Of a DNA stretch of 46,378 nucleotides, positions 9,224 to 19,100 are shown piece by piece. The notes under the pieces are model-generated. The model was not told the origin of the DNA and made no database searches. It saw nothing but the letters and a program-made list of their open reading frames with translations. The position numbers and the translations under genes were made by a program. Numbering within the stretch: the first letter of the stretch is position 1; every line of letters starts with the position of its first letter. Source of the DNA: CAWGCE01 sp964480915 (lineage in GTDB: Bacteria; Planctomycetota; Planctomycetia; Pirellulales; Pirellulaceae); the NCBI GenBank assembly GCA_964480915.1, contig CAYZRS010000040.1, positions 1 through 46,378 on the forward strand, read 5' to 3'.

Positions 9224-9360
9224 AGCCCATGATAAACGGGCGTTCGTAGTACCGGCTTTTGCCGGAAGCCCCGACATTCCGCCTGAACGCCGGACTAAGG
9301 CCGAACTTCAAACTTTCAAATAAGGTCATATCTTCGGTTCTCGGCCCGAGAAATATTGCT

Positions 9361-9396
9361 GCCGATTCGGTCTGATTTTCGACTGTCCGAATCGGC
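9361..9396. promoter_or_regulatory. Paired palindromes upstream of the desaturase gene
   Basis: CCGATTCGG (centre 9366) and CCGAATCGG (centre 9391) are each nine-base palindromes and together form an 11-base-pair inverted repeat with a 16-base loop. They lie 58-93 bases before the desaturase start. They could be a pair of operators about two and a half helical turns apart, or one RNA stem-loop. No T-run follows, so a terminator for the upstream gene is less likely. Confidence 0.4.
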
Positions 9397-9453
9397 ACCA
9401 GTTGGTGATAATGTTCGGTTCCCTTGTTTTTTACCTGACAGGTGTCGATCGGC

Positions 9454-10491
9454 ATGTCTACAACTTCGTCCAGCAGTCCATCTTCCGAACCTACTGACCC
9501 TGATACGCCGGCAACGGGGAATTCGGGCACCGACCCATCGGCGCCGACGGGCGCCCCGGTTGCGAAGCTCGATCATCCCGAAACAACGCAACCGCTGCGG
9601 CTCGCTTGGGACTACACCATTGCGCTGACATTGGTGCATGTCTTGGCCTGCTTGGCCTTTGTGCCGTGGCTCTTCAGCTGGACCGGCGTCGCACTCATCC
9701 CCATCGGCCACCTGACGTTTGGCATGATGGGAATCACGATCGGTTACCATCGCCTGCTAACGCATCAGGGTTTTACTTGCTCGAAGTGGCTGGAATACAC
9801 CTTGGCGATCATGGGAATCTGCTGTCTCCAAGATTCACCCGCCCGCTGGGTCGCCATTCATCGAGTGCATCATAAACACTCGGACGAACAACCCGATCCC
9901 CATTCGCCCCTGGTTAATTTTCTCTGGGGTCATATGGCTTGGCTGTTTTTTGAAAATCGGGACCACGTCAAAGTTGGCAACTTCGAGCGTTACGTTCGCG
10001 ATTTGTTGCGAGACCCTTTTTATCTCAAGCTGGAGCGCAACGCGCTATGGCTCGGGATTTATGTGCTCCATGCGTTGGCCTTCTTTGCTGTCGGCTACAC
10101 GATCGGCTACGTCTGGCCCAAGGCGGAAATGACGGCCAATATGAGCGGGCTTCAGTTTGGCTCGAGCCTGCTCGTTTGGGGAGTCTTTGTTCGTACGGTC
10201 GTTGTGTTGCATGGAACCTGGGCCGTGAATTCGCTCTCCCACACGTTCGGCTATCAAAACTACCAGACGGGCGACAGTAGCCGCAACAATTGGCTCGTCG
10301 CATTACTGTCTCACGGCGAAGGTTGGCACAACAACCACCACGCCGATCAGCGGGCCGCTTCGCACGGCCATCGCTGGTGGGAATTGGACATGTCCTGGTG
10401 GGTGATTCTGACACTTGAGAAATTGGGGCTTATCAAGAACGTGGTGCGGCCTCGGTGTTGGTCGGAGAGCTCGGATTCGAAAGCGCACTGA
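9454..10491 (+). CDS. Membrane acyl-CoA / acyl-lipid delta-9 type desaturase
   Basis: About 345 residues with four main hydrophobic spans and the three histidine boxes of the di-iron desaturases: HRLLTH (H99), HRVHH (H136) and HNNHH (H292). The set, and the CLQDSPARWVAIHR context, matches the stearoyl-CoA desaturase-like branch that introduces a cis double bond into saturated acyl chains in the membrane. The first 45 residues are a Ser/Thr/Pro-rich tail. The ATG at 9454 is chosen because AGGTG lies nine bases upstream; a GTG at 9442 in frame is the alternative. Two nine-base palindromes upstream may be operators. Exact substrate and regiochemistry cannot be read from the sequence. Confidence 0.9.
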   Translation: MSTTSSSSPSSEPTDPDTPATGNSGTDPSAPTGAPVAKLDHPETTQPLRLAWDYTIALTLVHVLACLAFVPWLFSWTGVALIPIGHLTFGMMGITIGYHRLLTHQGFTCSKWLEYTLAIMGICCLQDSPARWVAIHRVHHKHSDEQPDPHSPLVNFLWGHMAWLFFENRDHVKVGNFERYVRDLLRDPFYLKLERNALWLGIYVLHALAFFAVGYTIGYVWPKAEMTANMSGLQFGSSLLVWGVFVRTVVVLHGTWAVNSLSHTFGYQNYQTGDSSRNNWLVALLSHGEGWHNNHHADQRAASHGHRWWELDMSWWVILTLEKLGLIKNVVRPRCWSESSDSKAH

Positions 10492-10834
10492 CGCTAGCAA
10501 CTGCAGCCGTGATTGATCAAGAATGACGCCTAGCAATCGCTTTGTTCAAGGCGCGACTCGGTTCACCCGAAGATGGGTCTATTCAGGTTGTCTTGGTCCT
10601 CACGGAACGCCCTCTTGGGAGCCAGGAACTTGAATTTGAGAAGCCTGCCCGCTAGCATGATCGTTGCTATGAAACCTCATTGGATGTCCCAACTCAGCGA
10701 TGATGATTGCTCCGTGGCGAAAGCCAGCGGATTCCGCTGTACGTGTTGTTGTCCGGCTTAGCTGGACAACAAACTCTCAACATCCCATCGCCCGCTTGTC
10801 CCGCCCCTGCATTTGCAGCAATGAGGAGCCTCCC
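10492..10834 (+). other. Gene-free interval with one stem-loop
   Basis: No credible gene is seen. A 12-base-pair stem with a three-base loop (TTGTTGTCC at 10746-10754 pairing with GGACAACAA at 10764-10772, extended inward by GGC/GCT) lies 63 bases upstream of the serine acetyltransferase start. No T-run follows it, so it may be a leader hairpin rather than a terminator. Confidence 0.45.
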
Positions 10835-11791
10835 ATGGCATCCGACTTCCGGTTGAAAGAAAACCTGCCCGAGCTCACCGACCGAATCGTGCAGACGTAT
10901 ACCGACATTGGCACCATCAATCACCTCGGTCACTGCCCGCTGCCACGGTTTGAAGAGATCGTCCATGTCATCGAGGACTTAAAGGACATCATCTATCCCG
11001 GCTATCGACGGCGCGAAGGCTTGCACCTGGGAAACATCACGTACCATGTGGGCGACCTCATCGACGGTCTGCACGATCGGCTGACTCAGCAGATTGGCCG
11101 AGCGCTCCGTCACGAAGCGGCCGTTGCTGGTGAGCATGACGATGAGGTTTGCGATTTTGAGGCCAAAGGGCAGGCGATAGCGATCGACTTCCTGCACTGC
11201 GTGCCCAAGCTCCGGCAGATCTTGGCGACCGATGTGCAAGCGGCGTACGACGGCGATCCGGCTTGCAAGAATATGGATGAAGTCATCTTCTGCTATCCCG
11301 GTTTAGAGGCGATCACCATCTATCGATTGGCTCATCAATTGCTTGATTTGGGAGTGCCGTTCATCCCGCGGATGATGACCGAATGGGCTCATAAGTCGAC
11401 CGGTATCGATATTCATCCGGGAGCTACGATCGGAAACTACTTTTTCATTGATCACGGAACCGGTGTCGTCATTGGCGAAACCTGCGAAATTGGGGAACAC
11501 GTGAATTTGTATCAGGGCGTGACTTTGGGCGCCTTGAGCTTTGCGACGGACGAGAACGGAGCATTGGTCCGCGGGACCAAGCGACATCCGACGATTGAAG
11601 ATCGCGTCGTGGTCTATGCGAACGCTACGGTGCTGGGTGGGAACACCGTTGTCGGGCACCATTCAGTGATCGGGTCTAATGTGTGGCTCACGAAATCGGT
11701 CGAGCCTTACACGACGGTCACGATCGAGAAACCGTCACTGCGAATTCGGTCAGAAGAGCCGGGTGCGAAGACGGGCAGCTACCAGATTTGA
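10835..11791 (+). CDS. cysE: Serine O-acetyltransferase
   Basis: A 318-residue enzyme that transfers acetyl from acetyl-CoA to L-serine, the first step of cysteine synthesis. The N-terminal 190 residues are helical, and the C-terminal part is a left-handed beta helix of hexapeptide repeats (IDIHPGATIG, FIDHGTGVVIGE, VNLYQGVTLGA), including the DHGTG.VIGE signature. The family's catalytic His/Asp pair lies in this segment. The ATG at 10835 follows GAGGAG, a strong ribosome-binding site; the frame extends further upstream without any conserved sequence. Length and N-terminal domain match the longer (EpsC/CysE) type. It ends 22 bases before the convergent small gene at 11814. Confidence 0.92.
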   Translation: MASDFRLKENLPELTDRIVQTYTDIGTINHLGHCPLPRFEEIVHVIEDLKDIIYPGYRRREGLHLGNITYHVGDLIDGLHDRLTQQIGRALRHEAAVAGEHDDEVCDFEAKGQAIAIDFLHCVPKLRQILATDVQAAYDGDPACKNMDEVIFCYPGLEAITIYRLAHQLLDLGVPFIPRMMTEWAHKSTGIDIHPGATIGNYFFIDHGTGVVIGETCEIGEHVNLYQGVTLGALSFATDENGALVRGTKRHPTIEDRVVVYANATVLGGNTVVGHHSVIGSNVWLTKSVEPYTTVTIEKPSLRIRSEEPGAKTGSYQI

Positions 11792-11813
11792 GGACGGCCT
11801 GGCCAAGGCACGA

Positions 11814-12047
11814 TTATCGAAAGTGATGTCGTAGTTCGACGATCAAACGGTGCCGGTCAGCTTCAACCGTGGTGCGCAGGCCGGCGGTAGCGTCGGCCGG
11901 TTGCAGGCCGGCGCGTTGCCGTAGAAGGTCCAGGATCGACGTCTCGGCTTTGACACGCCGATAGGAAGTTGCCAGCAAGTCCCAGTCTGTGACGGGTTCC
12001 GTGGGAACGGCAAGTTGTCCTTGAAATCGACTGGGCGATCGTGGCAT
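11814..12047 (-). CDS. Small hypothetical protein downstream of the FHA gene
   Basis: A 77-residue soluble protein of unknown function, with no recognised domain. The ATG at 12047 is preceded by AAAGGA at an eight-base spacing, which favours this start over the ATG at 12119 that overlaps the end of the upstream FHA gene. It contains a predicted helical stretch (DWDLLATSYRRVKAETSILDLLRQRAG) and is rich in Arg. The position directly after an FHA gene suggests co-transcription. It could be a partner of the FHA protein, but nothing in the sequence shows this. Confidence 0.6.
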   Translation of the reverse strand: MPRSPSRFQGQLAVPTEPVTDWDLLATSYRRVKAETSILDLLRQRAGLQPADATAGLRTTVEADRHRLIVELRHHFR

Positions 12048-12112
12048 CGAAGTCCTTTCTGCTTTATGAAAACGCTGATCATCAGCGCGGTAGGCTACGT
12101 CGTCGTAGTAGG

Positions 12113-12637
12113 CTACCAATCACTTAATCGGTTGGCTGCCGGTACGACATGAGTCCACGCATCGGGCAGTGCGTCCAGGCCATGTGGGTTTGTCCATGCC
12201 AAGGCTGGAGGCGGATCGTAATCTCCCATTTGTTGATCGTTGCCGCGTTCGGCTTCTAAGAGATCGCCGATCTGTGCCTGCCCGACGGGCCAAATCCGCA
12301 GGTGAAACTCGTAAGGCCCCATCCGCAGGCGATCGTCATGCTGCAGCTCGCTCCACCTGGAGATTCGACCATTGACGGTGATCTCTGGCGATTCGGCCAA
12401 TAGACGAAGCATCACTCGGTCGGCCGACACCATGATGTAGGCGTGATACTCGGCGAATTGGCTGTCTGTCAGCACCAAATCGCAGTCCTTGTGAGTTCCA
12501 ATCACGAAGACTGGTGGCGTGACGGTGCGGACACGTTGTTGAGCGACTCCGCGGCCGATGAGAATATCGACGCGTGGCAGTTTGGCAGCTGGAGGGAGCT
12601 GAGATGAGAAGAGATTTAGCATGTCGGACTGGTCCAT
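12113..12637 (-). CDS. FHA-domain protein
   Basis: A 174-residue soluble protein. Residues about 38-110 show the forkhead-associated fold: FVIGTHKDCDLVLTD (strand with the phosphothreonine-contacting segment), a strand YHAYIMV, then EITVNGR and DDRLRMGPYEFHL. The usual GR(S)..C...L motif at the start is degenerate (GTHKDCD) and the SxxH motif reads FAEYH, so phosphopeptide binding is likely but not certain. Planctomycetes carry many such proteins alongside Ser/Thr kinases. It is followed by the small gene at 11814. Confidence 0.8.
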   Translation of the reverse strand: MDQSDMLNLFSSQLPPAAKLPRVDILIGRGVAQQRVRTVTPPVFVIGTHKDCDLVLTDSQFAEYHAYIMVSADRVMLRLLAESPEITVNGRISRWSELQHDDRLRMGPYEFHLRIWPVGQAQIGDLLEAERGNDQQMGDYDPPPALAWTNPHGLDALPDAWTHVVPAANRLSDW

Positions 12638-12961
12638 CTTGAAGATTGGTTACCAGATGACATCGACCAAAAGTGCTATCAGTGCTGACACCGGTCACGT
12701 AGACAAAGGGAGTTTCTCACGCCACAAGGCAAACTATTTGTGTTGTCCGGTTTTGGCGGCCGTGGTGTCTGTTACCTAACAACGGGATAAGCAAGTTCAA
12801 TCTTCCAGACCGTCATAACTGGAACTTGGTGAGGGACGATGCGTGCGCAAGAAAAAGCCGCCCTCAGAAGAGGACGGCTTTTTGCAGTTTGGATAAAGGC
12901 CCGGGCCGAAATGAATCGGCTCCGTGTGTCACAATCCCCTCATGGACACTGGCCGTGTTTT
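12638..12961. other. Gene-free interval between the FHA gene and the PEP-CTERM gene
   Basis: Apart from the stem-loop terminator at 12852-12883 no gene or other element is recognised. Confidence 0.5.
12852..12883 (-). terminator. Bidirectional-looking rho-independent terminator
   Basis: AAAAAGCCGCCCTC and GAGGACGGCTTTTT flank an AGAA loop, giving a 14-base stem with one G-U pair and a T5 run on either strand. It sits 79 bases downstream of the stop of the minus-strand PEP-CTERM gene, which it most likely terminates. Confidence 0.85.
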
Positions 12962-14677
12962 TTAACGGCGGCGAAAGAACACCAAACAGCCACAAAGGAC
13001 CAGCATTAGGCCGGCCGGTTCGGGGACTGCGGCAACTCCATCCGCGGTGTTGAACTTATTCGCGTTCCAAATGACGAAGTCTTGTCCGTTGACGGCGCCA
13101 TCGGCGTTGAAGTCACCAGAGCACCAGGCAGGGACATTGGTGAACTTGTTCGCATTCCAAACGACGAAGTCTTGACCATCGACCGAACCGTCAAGGTTCG
13201 CATCGCCGAGCAACACTGGATTGCCCGAAGCGGTCAATCCGCCCGTCGAACCAGCTTCTGCCAACCAAGCCGTTAGGTCGGCACCATCGACCATGGTGTC
13301 GTTATTGAGATCAAACGAAGCGTTGTTTGTTCCCGCCACGATTTCCGCAACCAAGCCATCGACGTCGGAACATTCGTAGACGCCGTTGTTGTCAAAGTCG
13401 CCATCGACGCCAGTCGACATGCCCATCAGCCAGATGTCGTTGCCGTCACCACCGGCGTAGGTGATGGTTCGGCCACCGCTGCCTGGCACAACCGAACCTT
13501 CTGGCAGGCCAGCGAACGTTCCGATGATCTCACCGTAGCCGATCGGGTTCAGTGGGTCTGTCATGTCAACGCCGGGTGTTGTCACCAAGTCCAACAGGAG
13601 GACGTTCGCAGAAGCAACAGGAACCGTTTCTAGGTCGACGACAAGATTGGCCGAGCCGACCCCGCTGCCGTCATTGAGGAAGATGACTTCCGCTTCGGTG
13701 CCATCGACGTGGGTCGGGATACCGACGGTGATCGGGCTAACCCCGCTGGCGTCTGACGTGAAACTTAGCGTTCCCGTGGTGTCACTAGCACGCCCTTTGT
13801 CTTTGTCCCATCCGACAGCAAGGAAGCTCGTCACGTTAATGCTGGCGTCACCACCGGTCACATTAAACGAGCCTTCTGCTCCGGGAGTTGGGTTCGGCGG
13901 GACGGCAAAGTCCGAGTCGAAGCGACCAACATGGAGCTTCGGAGTCGAGATCATTGACGAGCCGCTGACGTTGAATTCACCCTTGGTATCGGCGTCGTTT
14001 TCACCAACCGTGATTCCGTCGGCAACGCCTGGGCCACCAACGACAGCCAGCGATCCGCCTGACATGTTGTAAGTTCCTTGAGCGCCCGATTGACGTGCGA
14101 TCGACATCCACTGATCGACTTCGACACTGCCACCGGTCTGGTTCACGATGCCCGTGCTTTGGCTGTTCGAGCCGATGTAACCTCGAGGGAAGCTCAACGA
14201 AGCAGAATCAGAAATGTTCAGAGTACCGGTCGAAGTCGAAGCACCACCTAAACCAACATGGAATTCTTGCTGGCCACCGTTTTCAGCAAAGTTCACATCG
14301 AACGAAGCGGTGCCGGAAAGATTGTAAGTTCCCACGCCGCCATCGACACCAACGAATGCCCAACCGTTTGCCGTCAGTGATCCAGCTGAATGATTGAGAG
14401 TACCTTCCCCCAAATCGTCCGCGCCAACGCGAAGGTCTTGAACGGTGGGGTTGGTTAGAGAAGTGATTTCTGCAGTCACAGGAGAGGCCCAGATGAACTC
14501 GCCCACGCGAACAGATTCGCCGTTTGGAGTCGTTCCGTTGGACCAATTCGTGGCAACGTTCCAGTCAGAGGATGTGAATCCGGTGAAAGAATTGTCTTGT
14601 GCGTGCGAGTCTGTCGCAGCAAGCGACAAAGACAGAATGAGCGCGAAGGCTACGAGAATCTTGGTGGATTTTGTCAT
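12962..14677 (-). CDS. Secreted PEP-CTERM protein with dockerin-like repeats
   Basis: About 571 residues. The ATG at 14677, with AAAGGA eight bases upstream, starts a signal peptide (KILVAFALILSLSLAATDSHAQ). The body is made of Gly/Ser/Asn-rich repeats of the form 'GTLNxSxSASL', 'GTYNxSGG', typical of a beta-helix or autotransporter-like passenger. Residues roughly 440-540 hold calcium-binding dockerin-like motifs (DFDNNGVYECSDVDGL, FDLNNDTMVDGADL, GDANLDGSVDGQDFVVWN, GDFNADGAVNGQDFVIWN). The end is VPEP, a hydrophobic helix and RRR, the PEP-CTERM exosortase sorting signal. It is therefore exported and probably processed to the cell surface or matrix. It is divergent from the GH17 gene and shares its promoter region, including two LacI-type operator candidates. 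Confidence 0.85.
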   Translation of the reverse strand: MTKSTKILVAFALILSLSLAATDSHAQDNSFTGFTSSDWNVATNWSNGTTPNGESVRVGEFIWASPVTAEITSLTNPTVQDLRVGADDLGEGTLNHSAGSLTANGWAFVGVDGGVGTYNLSGTASFDVNFAENGGQQEFHVGLGGASTSTGTLNISDSASLSFPRGYIGSNSQSTGIVNQTGGSVEVDQWMSIARQSGAQGTYNMSGGSLAVVGGPGVADGITVGENDADTKGEFNVSGSSMISTPKLHVGRFDSDFAVPPNPTPGAEGSFNVTGGDASINVTSFLAVGWDKDKGRASDTTGTLSFTSDASGVSPITVGIPTHVDGTEAEVIFLNDGSGVGSANLVVDLETVPVASANVLLLDLVTTPGVDMTDPLNPIGYGEIIGTFAGLPEGSVVPGSGGRTITYAGGDGNDIWLMGMSTGVDGDFDNNGVYECSDVDGLVAEIVAGTNNASFDLNNDTMVDGADLTAWLAEAGSTGGLTASGNPVLLGDANLDGSVDGQDFVVWNANKFTNVPAWCSGDFNADGAVNGQDFVIWNANKFNTADGVAAVPEPAGLMLVLCGCLVFFRRR

Positions 14678-14813
14678 TAGGACGTCCTTTGCAGTTCCCT
14701 CGGTTGGGTAAGTGTTGCGACAGTGCGAACCGTTATTCTTCCGACCTCTTACCCAGACTAGTCGATCTTTCGATTTCTTCAATGGTTTTGTCGCCAAAAA
14801 TAGGCAAACAAAT

Positions 14814-14824
14814 GTAACTGTTTC
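14814..14824. promoter_or_regulatory. Operator candidate A (LacI-type)
   Basis: GTAACTGTTTC, an 11-base imperfect palindrome identical to site C (19722) except for the central base. It lies 24 bases upstream of the -35 box of the GH17 promoter and 66 bases centre-to-centre from site B, close to six helical turns, compatible with looping. Confidence 0.55.
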
Positions 14825-14847
14825 TTTTGCCGTATCCGACCATTATA

Positions 14848-14875
14848 TTGACCAAGTGCTCTGCAGGAATATACT
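14848..14875 (+). promoter_or_regulatory. Predicted sigma70-type promoter of the GH17 operon
   Basis: TTGACC (14848-14853) and TATACT (14870-14875) with a 16-base spacer. The predicted start near 14882 falls inside operator B. The leader to the GH17 start would be about 200 bases. Confidence 0.6.
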
Positions 14876-14877
14876 GA

Positions 14878-14892
14878 GAGAAACAGTTTCTC
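14878..14892. promoter_or_regulatory. Operator candidate B (LacI-type), at the GH17 transcription start
   Basis: GAGAAACAGTTTCTC is a perfect 15-base palindrome around a central A. Its core GAAACAGTTTC matches sites A and C. It begins two bases after the -10 box, a classic repressor position. Confidence 0.7.
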
Positions 14893-15082
14893 GTATCGTT
14901 AACGTGGTGCGGCGAGTCTGCTTTCGCAGGCCAAACCGAGATGTTTTTCCTGATTTTGTGGAATAAGCGACCGCAGGGAACGAACGCGTAGTGGATGTGC
15001 TTTTCAAGTGTTTTTGTCGATTCGCTTGACGCTATCGTGATTCAGGATGATGCGCCGATAGAACTGAATATTTGCCACCAAT

Positions 15083-16114
15083 ATGGGAAGAACGACTTTG
15101 CAAATTAGCTCGACGATGGTGCCGAAGTTTCTTATCGCAACCTGCCTGATGATTGCCTCTGTCTCATGGGCTCAAATGGACGGGGAACCGCGTGCATTCA
15201 ATTACGCCCGGCATGCCGACAAGAATGTTGACTTGGCCGGCTTTGGCGTTGGTTACGGTCCGTTCCGCGACGGCCAGAAACCGGGTGGACCTTGGCCGAC
15301 CAAGGAACAAATCCGAGAGGATTTACACGTCATTGCCCAGCATTGGCGGATGCTGCGAACGTATGGTTCTGATGAATTCTCTCGCCATGTTTGCGAAGTC
15401 ATCAAAGAGGACGACCTGCCGCTGACGATCATGGTTGGCGTTTGGGTGGCAACCGAAAAAGATGACGCTGATCAACAGAAGGCGAACCAAACGCAGGTCG
15501 ATGGCGCGATCAACATTGCCAACGATTTTCCTGGCATCGTATCGGCCGTCTGCGTCGGCAATGAATCGCAAGTCTTTTGGTCTTTTCACAAAGTGGAAAC
15601 AGAAACCCTCATCAAATACATCCGCCAAGTGCGCTCCTCGGTTTCGGCACCGGTTACGGTCGCTGACGACTTTTTGTTTTGGATTGATGAGGCGAGTCAA
15701 CCGGTTGCTGAAGAACTGGATTTCTTAGTGACACACATTTACGCGATGTGGCACGCACAGCCGCTCGAAAAGGCGATTGCGTTCACGGATGAGAAATTTA
15801 AAGAGGTCCAGAAGAAACATCCTGCGAAGCTGATCGTTTTGGGAGAGGCCGGATGGTGTACGGAAAAGCAGGATGAAGGAGATCAGGCCAATCGGCTTCA
15901 GGGAGCCGCAGGTGAGGCCGAGCAGGCTGAGTTTTTCCACAAATACAAGGATTGGGTCCTGACCAATTCGGTCGTTTGCTTTTACTTCACGGCGTTCGAT
16001 GAAAATTGGAAGGGATCAGACGATCCCCAAGACGCGGAAAAACACTGGGGCGTTTTTCGTGCTGATCGAACACCCAAGGCTGCCATGGCAGTCGAATTGC
16101 AGGAAAGTCACTAA
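15083..16114 (+). CDS. Secreted GH17-like beta-1,3-glucanase
   Basis: A 343-residue protein with an N-terminal signal peptide (KFLIATCLMIASVSWAQ). The fold signatures are those of glycoside hydrolase family 17: GFGVGYGPFRDGQ at the first barrel strand, LRTYGSD, CVGNES with the likely acid/base Glu161, and LGEAGWC with the likely nucleophile Glu255, then FYFTAFDENWKG. Bacterial members act on beta-1,3-glucans such as laminarin as endo- or exo-glucanases or transglycosylases; the precise activity is not visible here. The ATG at 15083 is used; one at 15116 would give a shorter, also plausible signal peptide. The stop is five bases before the next gene, so the two form an operon driven from a LacI-type regulated promoter. 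Confidence 0.82.
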   Translation: MGRTTLQISSTMVPKFLIATCLMIASVSWAQMDGEPRAFNYARHADKNVDLAGFGVGYGPFRDGQKPGGPWPTKEQIREDLHVIAQHWRMLRTYGSDEFSRHVCEVIKEDDLPLTIMVGVWVATEKDDADQQKANQTQVDGAINIANDFPGIVSAVCVGNESQVFWSFHKVETETLIKYIRQVRSSVSAPVTVADDFLFWIDEASQPVAEELDFLVTHIYAMWHAQPLEKAIAFTDEKFKEVQKKHPAKLIVLGEAGWCTEKQDEGDQANRLQGAAGEAEQAEFFHKYKDWVLTNSVVCFYFTAFDENWKGSDDPQDAEKHWGVFRADRTPKAAMAVELQESH

Positions 16115-16119
16115 CTCAG

Positions 16120-19100
16120 ATGATGCACAAAATCAAAGACAACCAACGCAAATTCGCAGACGGTTTCGTCAAATTGGGCGACGAAGATTTCTATGCGATT
16201 CGCAACTACCAGGAGTTGGGGCCGTTTCTGGTCAACGTGGTGAGTGCGTTCGATTTGTGGATGTTCGTTTCCAGCCAAGGTGGACTCACCGCGGGCCGAG
16301 TCAACGCCAACAGTTCGTTGTTCTCTTATGAGACCGTCGACCGCTTGCACGATGCTCATCACTACGCCGGCCCCGTGACCTCGATTCGCTTTGCCGATGC
16401 GAAGCCGGACGAGGCGGCCTGGGAGCCTTTTCTCGACGACTGGTCGACGCGATTGGCGAAACAGCGGACTCGTACGATCTACAAGAGTCTGCCTGGCAAC
16501 CAAGTGGTGTTCGAGGAACGCCTGACCGATCGTGGACTAACGTTCCGTTATCGCTGGTCAGCCGCGGATGCATTGGGATTTGTTCGTACGGTGTCGCTCG
16601 TCAACGAATCGAGCGAGACCGTAAGGTTCAGTCTGCTCGATGGGCTTCGCAACATTCAGCCGTGGGGAATCGGTCTGCCGCTGCAACAAGGTTTCAGTTG
16701 TCTGACCGATGCCTATAAACGATCGGAACTCGACGGATCGACCAGCATGGGCATTTACTCGCTCACCGCCGGTATCGTCGATGGAACCTATCCAACGGAA
16801 GTGCTTCGTTCAAACGTCGTTTGGCATTCAGGGCTCAAAGATGCCACCGTCTGCCTTTCCAATGGTGGGCTCACGTCGTTCCGCAACAGCGGTCATGTGG
16901 AGGCGGACGAATTGCTCAAGGGACGGCGTGGCAATTACTTCGTTATCCAAAACGACATCGAGCTGGAAGCGGGTGACGAGATGCGTTGGCACGTCGTTGC
17001 CGATGTCGGATTAGGCCATGTCGAACTGGCCGACTTGCGCCATCAGTTACTGAATCGTAGTTTAGGTCCGGTCGAAATTGAGACCGAATTGCATCAAGCG
17101 AGTGAGTGTTTACGGGCGAACGTCGCGGCATCGGATGGCCTGCAGCATACAAACCACTTGGTCACGACGGCTCACCACTTTAGCAACGTGTTATTTAACA
17201 ACATGCGCGGCGGTGTTTTCGTCAACGAAACGGAAGTGGATTCGAGCGATGTGGCTCAGTTTGTCCAAGATCGCAACGCAGAAGTCTTCCAGCTGCATGA
17301 AGAGGCTCTAAAGGAACAGCCGGGCCTTGACGAATTGCGAAAGCTGGCCGATACGTCGGGCGATGTCGATTTGCGTCGGCTTGTGGCCGAGTTCTTACCG
17401 ATCACCTTCAGCCGTCGCCATGGTGACCCCAGTCGACCTTGGAATCAATTCTCGGTGACGATCAAGAAACCGGATGGTTCCAAAGCGCTCAAGTACCAGG
17501 GCAATTGGCGCGACATTTTTCAAAACTGGGAAGCGCTCTGCAGCAGCTTCCCGCGTTACCTAGAAAACGTCGTTACAAAATTCGTCAACGGTTCGACGGT
17601 CGATGGTTTTAACCCGTACCGAGTTACCGACGAAGGCATGGAATGGGAAGAGCCGGAAGCTGACGACCCTTGGGCCAATATTGGTTACTGGGGCGATCAC
17701 CAGATTATCTACTTGCTCAAGCTGCTTGAAGCGTTTCAGGATCGCGAGCCTGAACGGCTTCGCAACATGCTTACCGAGGAGCAGTTCGTCTACCTCCGGG
17801 TTCCCTATCGGCTGAAGCCTTACACCGAGATCGTCCGCAACCTGCGCGAGACGGTGACATTTGATGCCAAGCTGAATAAGAAACTCGCGTCACTTTGCGA
17901 GCGCATCGGCGAAGATGGAAAGCTACTCAGGGACGAACAGTCGAAAATCGTCCACGTCAGTCTGTTGGAAAAACTGCTCGTACCAATGCTTTCAAAGCTG
18001 TCGAATTTTGTTGTTGGCGGCGGTATCTGGATGAACACGCAGCGTCCGGAATGGAACGACGCAAACAACGCGTTGGTAGGCAACGGTCTTTCGGTCGTGA
18101 CGCTTTGCTACCTGCTGCGTTACATGAAGTTCATGACGCAACTGGTGAGTGGACATCAAGACGAATCGCATCAGATCTCCCGGGAAATAGCGCTCTGGCT
18201 GCGGGCGACCAAGACGGTCTTAGAACAACATCAAGGGGTACTCCAGGCGAACGAAGTTTCGGAACAGGACCGACGCCGAATTTTGGATTCACTGGGTGAA
18301 GTCTTCAGTGAATATCGAGACCAGGTCTACGACGGCGGTTTGTCTGGTAAGGAATCGATTGCGGTCGAAGAGATTACCGAGCTTTGTGAATTGGCCGGCA
18401 AGTTTGCCGAACACACGATTCAGTCCAGCTATCGAGATGATCACCTCTATCACGCCTACAATTTGGCCGATTTTAGTCACGATGGCCATTTGCGAGTGCG
18501 TCACCTCTACGAAATGTTGGAGGGGCAGGTGGCTGTTCTTAGTTCGGGAGCGCTAGCGCCCAAGGCGGCTGCCGATTTGGTCGAGCAAATGTACGAAAGT
18601 CGTCTGTATCGTCCTGACCAGAACAGCTTCATGCTCTATCCCGATCGCGAATTGCCCGACTTCTTGGATAAGAACGTGATTCCGGAAGCCGGGGTGACGT
18701 CGAACCCGCTGCTGCAAAAGTTGCTCAAGAGTGATGACAAATCGGTCGTTCAGCAGGACAGTCTGGGCGCGTTTCGTTTTCACGCCGACTTTCAACATTC
18801 ACTCGATTTGGAACGAGCACTCGACCAGCTGAATGAGACCGACGTGTGGCGCCCTTTGGTACTCGCCCATCGACGAGATACGGTCGAGTTGTTTGATAAT
18901 GTTTTCCAGCATCAGTCGTATACCGGACGATCGGGAACGATGTATGGTTACGAGGGACTCGGTTGCATCTATTGGCATATGGTCGCCAAACTGTTGTTGG
19001 CCGTTCAGGAGAACTATCGCAGCGCCGAAGCGGCCGCTTCGCCAGAGACCGAGCGACTGCGTCGGTTGTACCACAAGGTTCGCGAGGGCCTGGGATTCAC

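Noticed and set aside
9230..9300. Short CCGGC-TTTT-GCCGG hairpin after the EF-G-like gene as a terminator
   Set aside because: Only five base pairs and no T-run; too weak to call.
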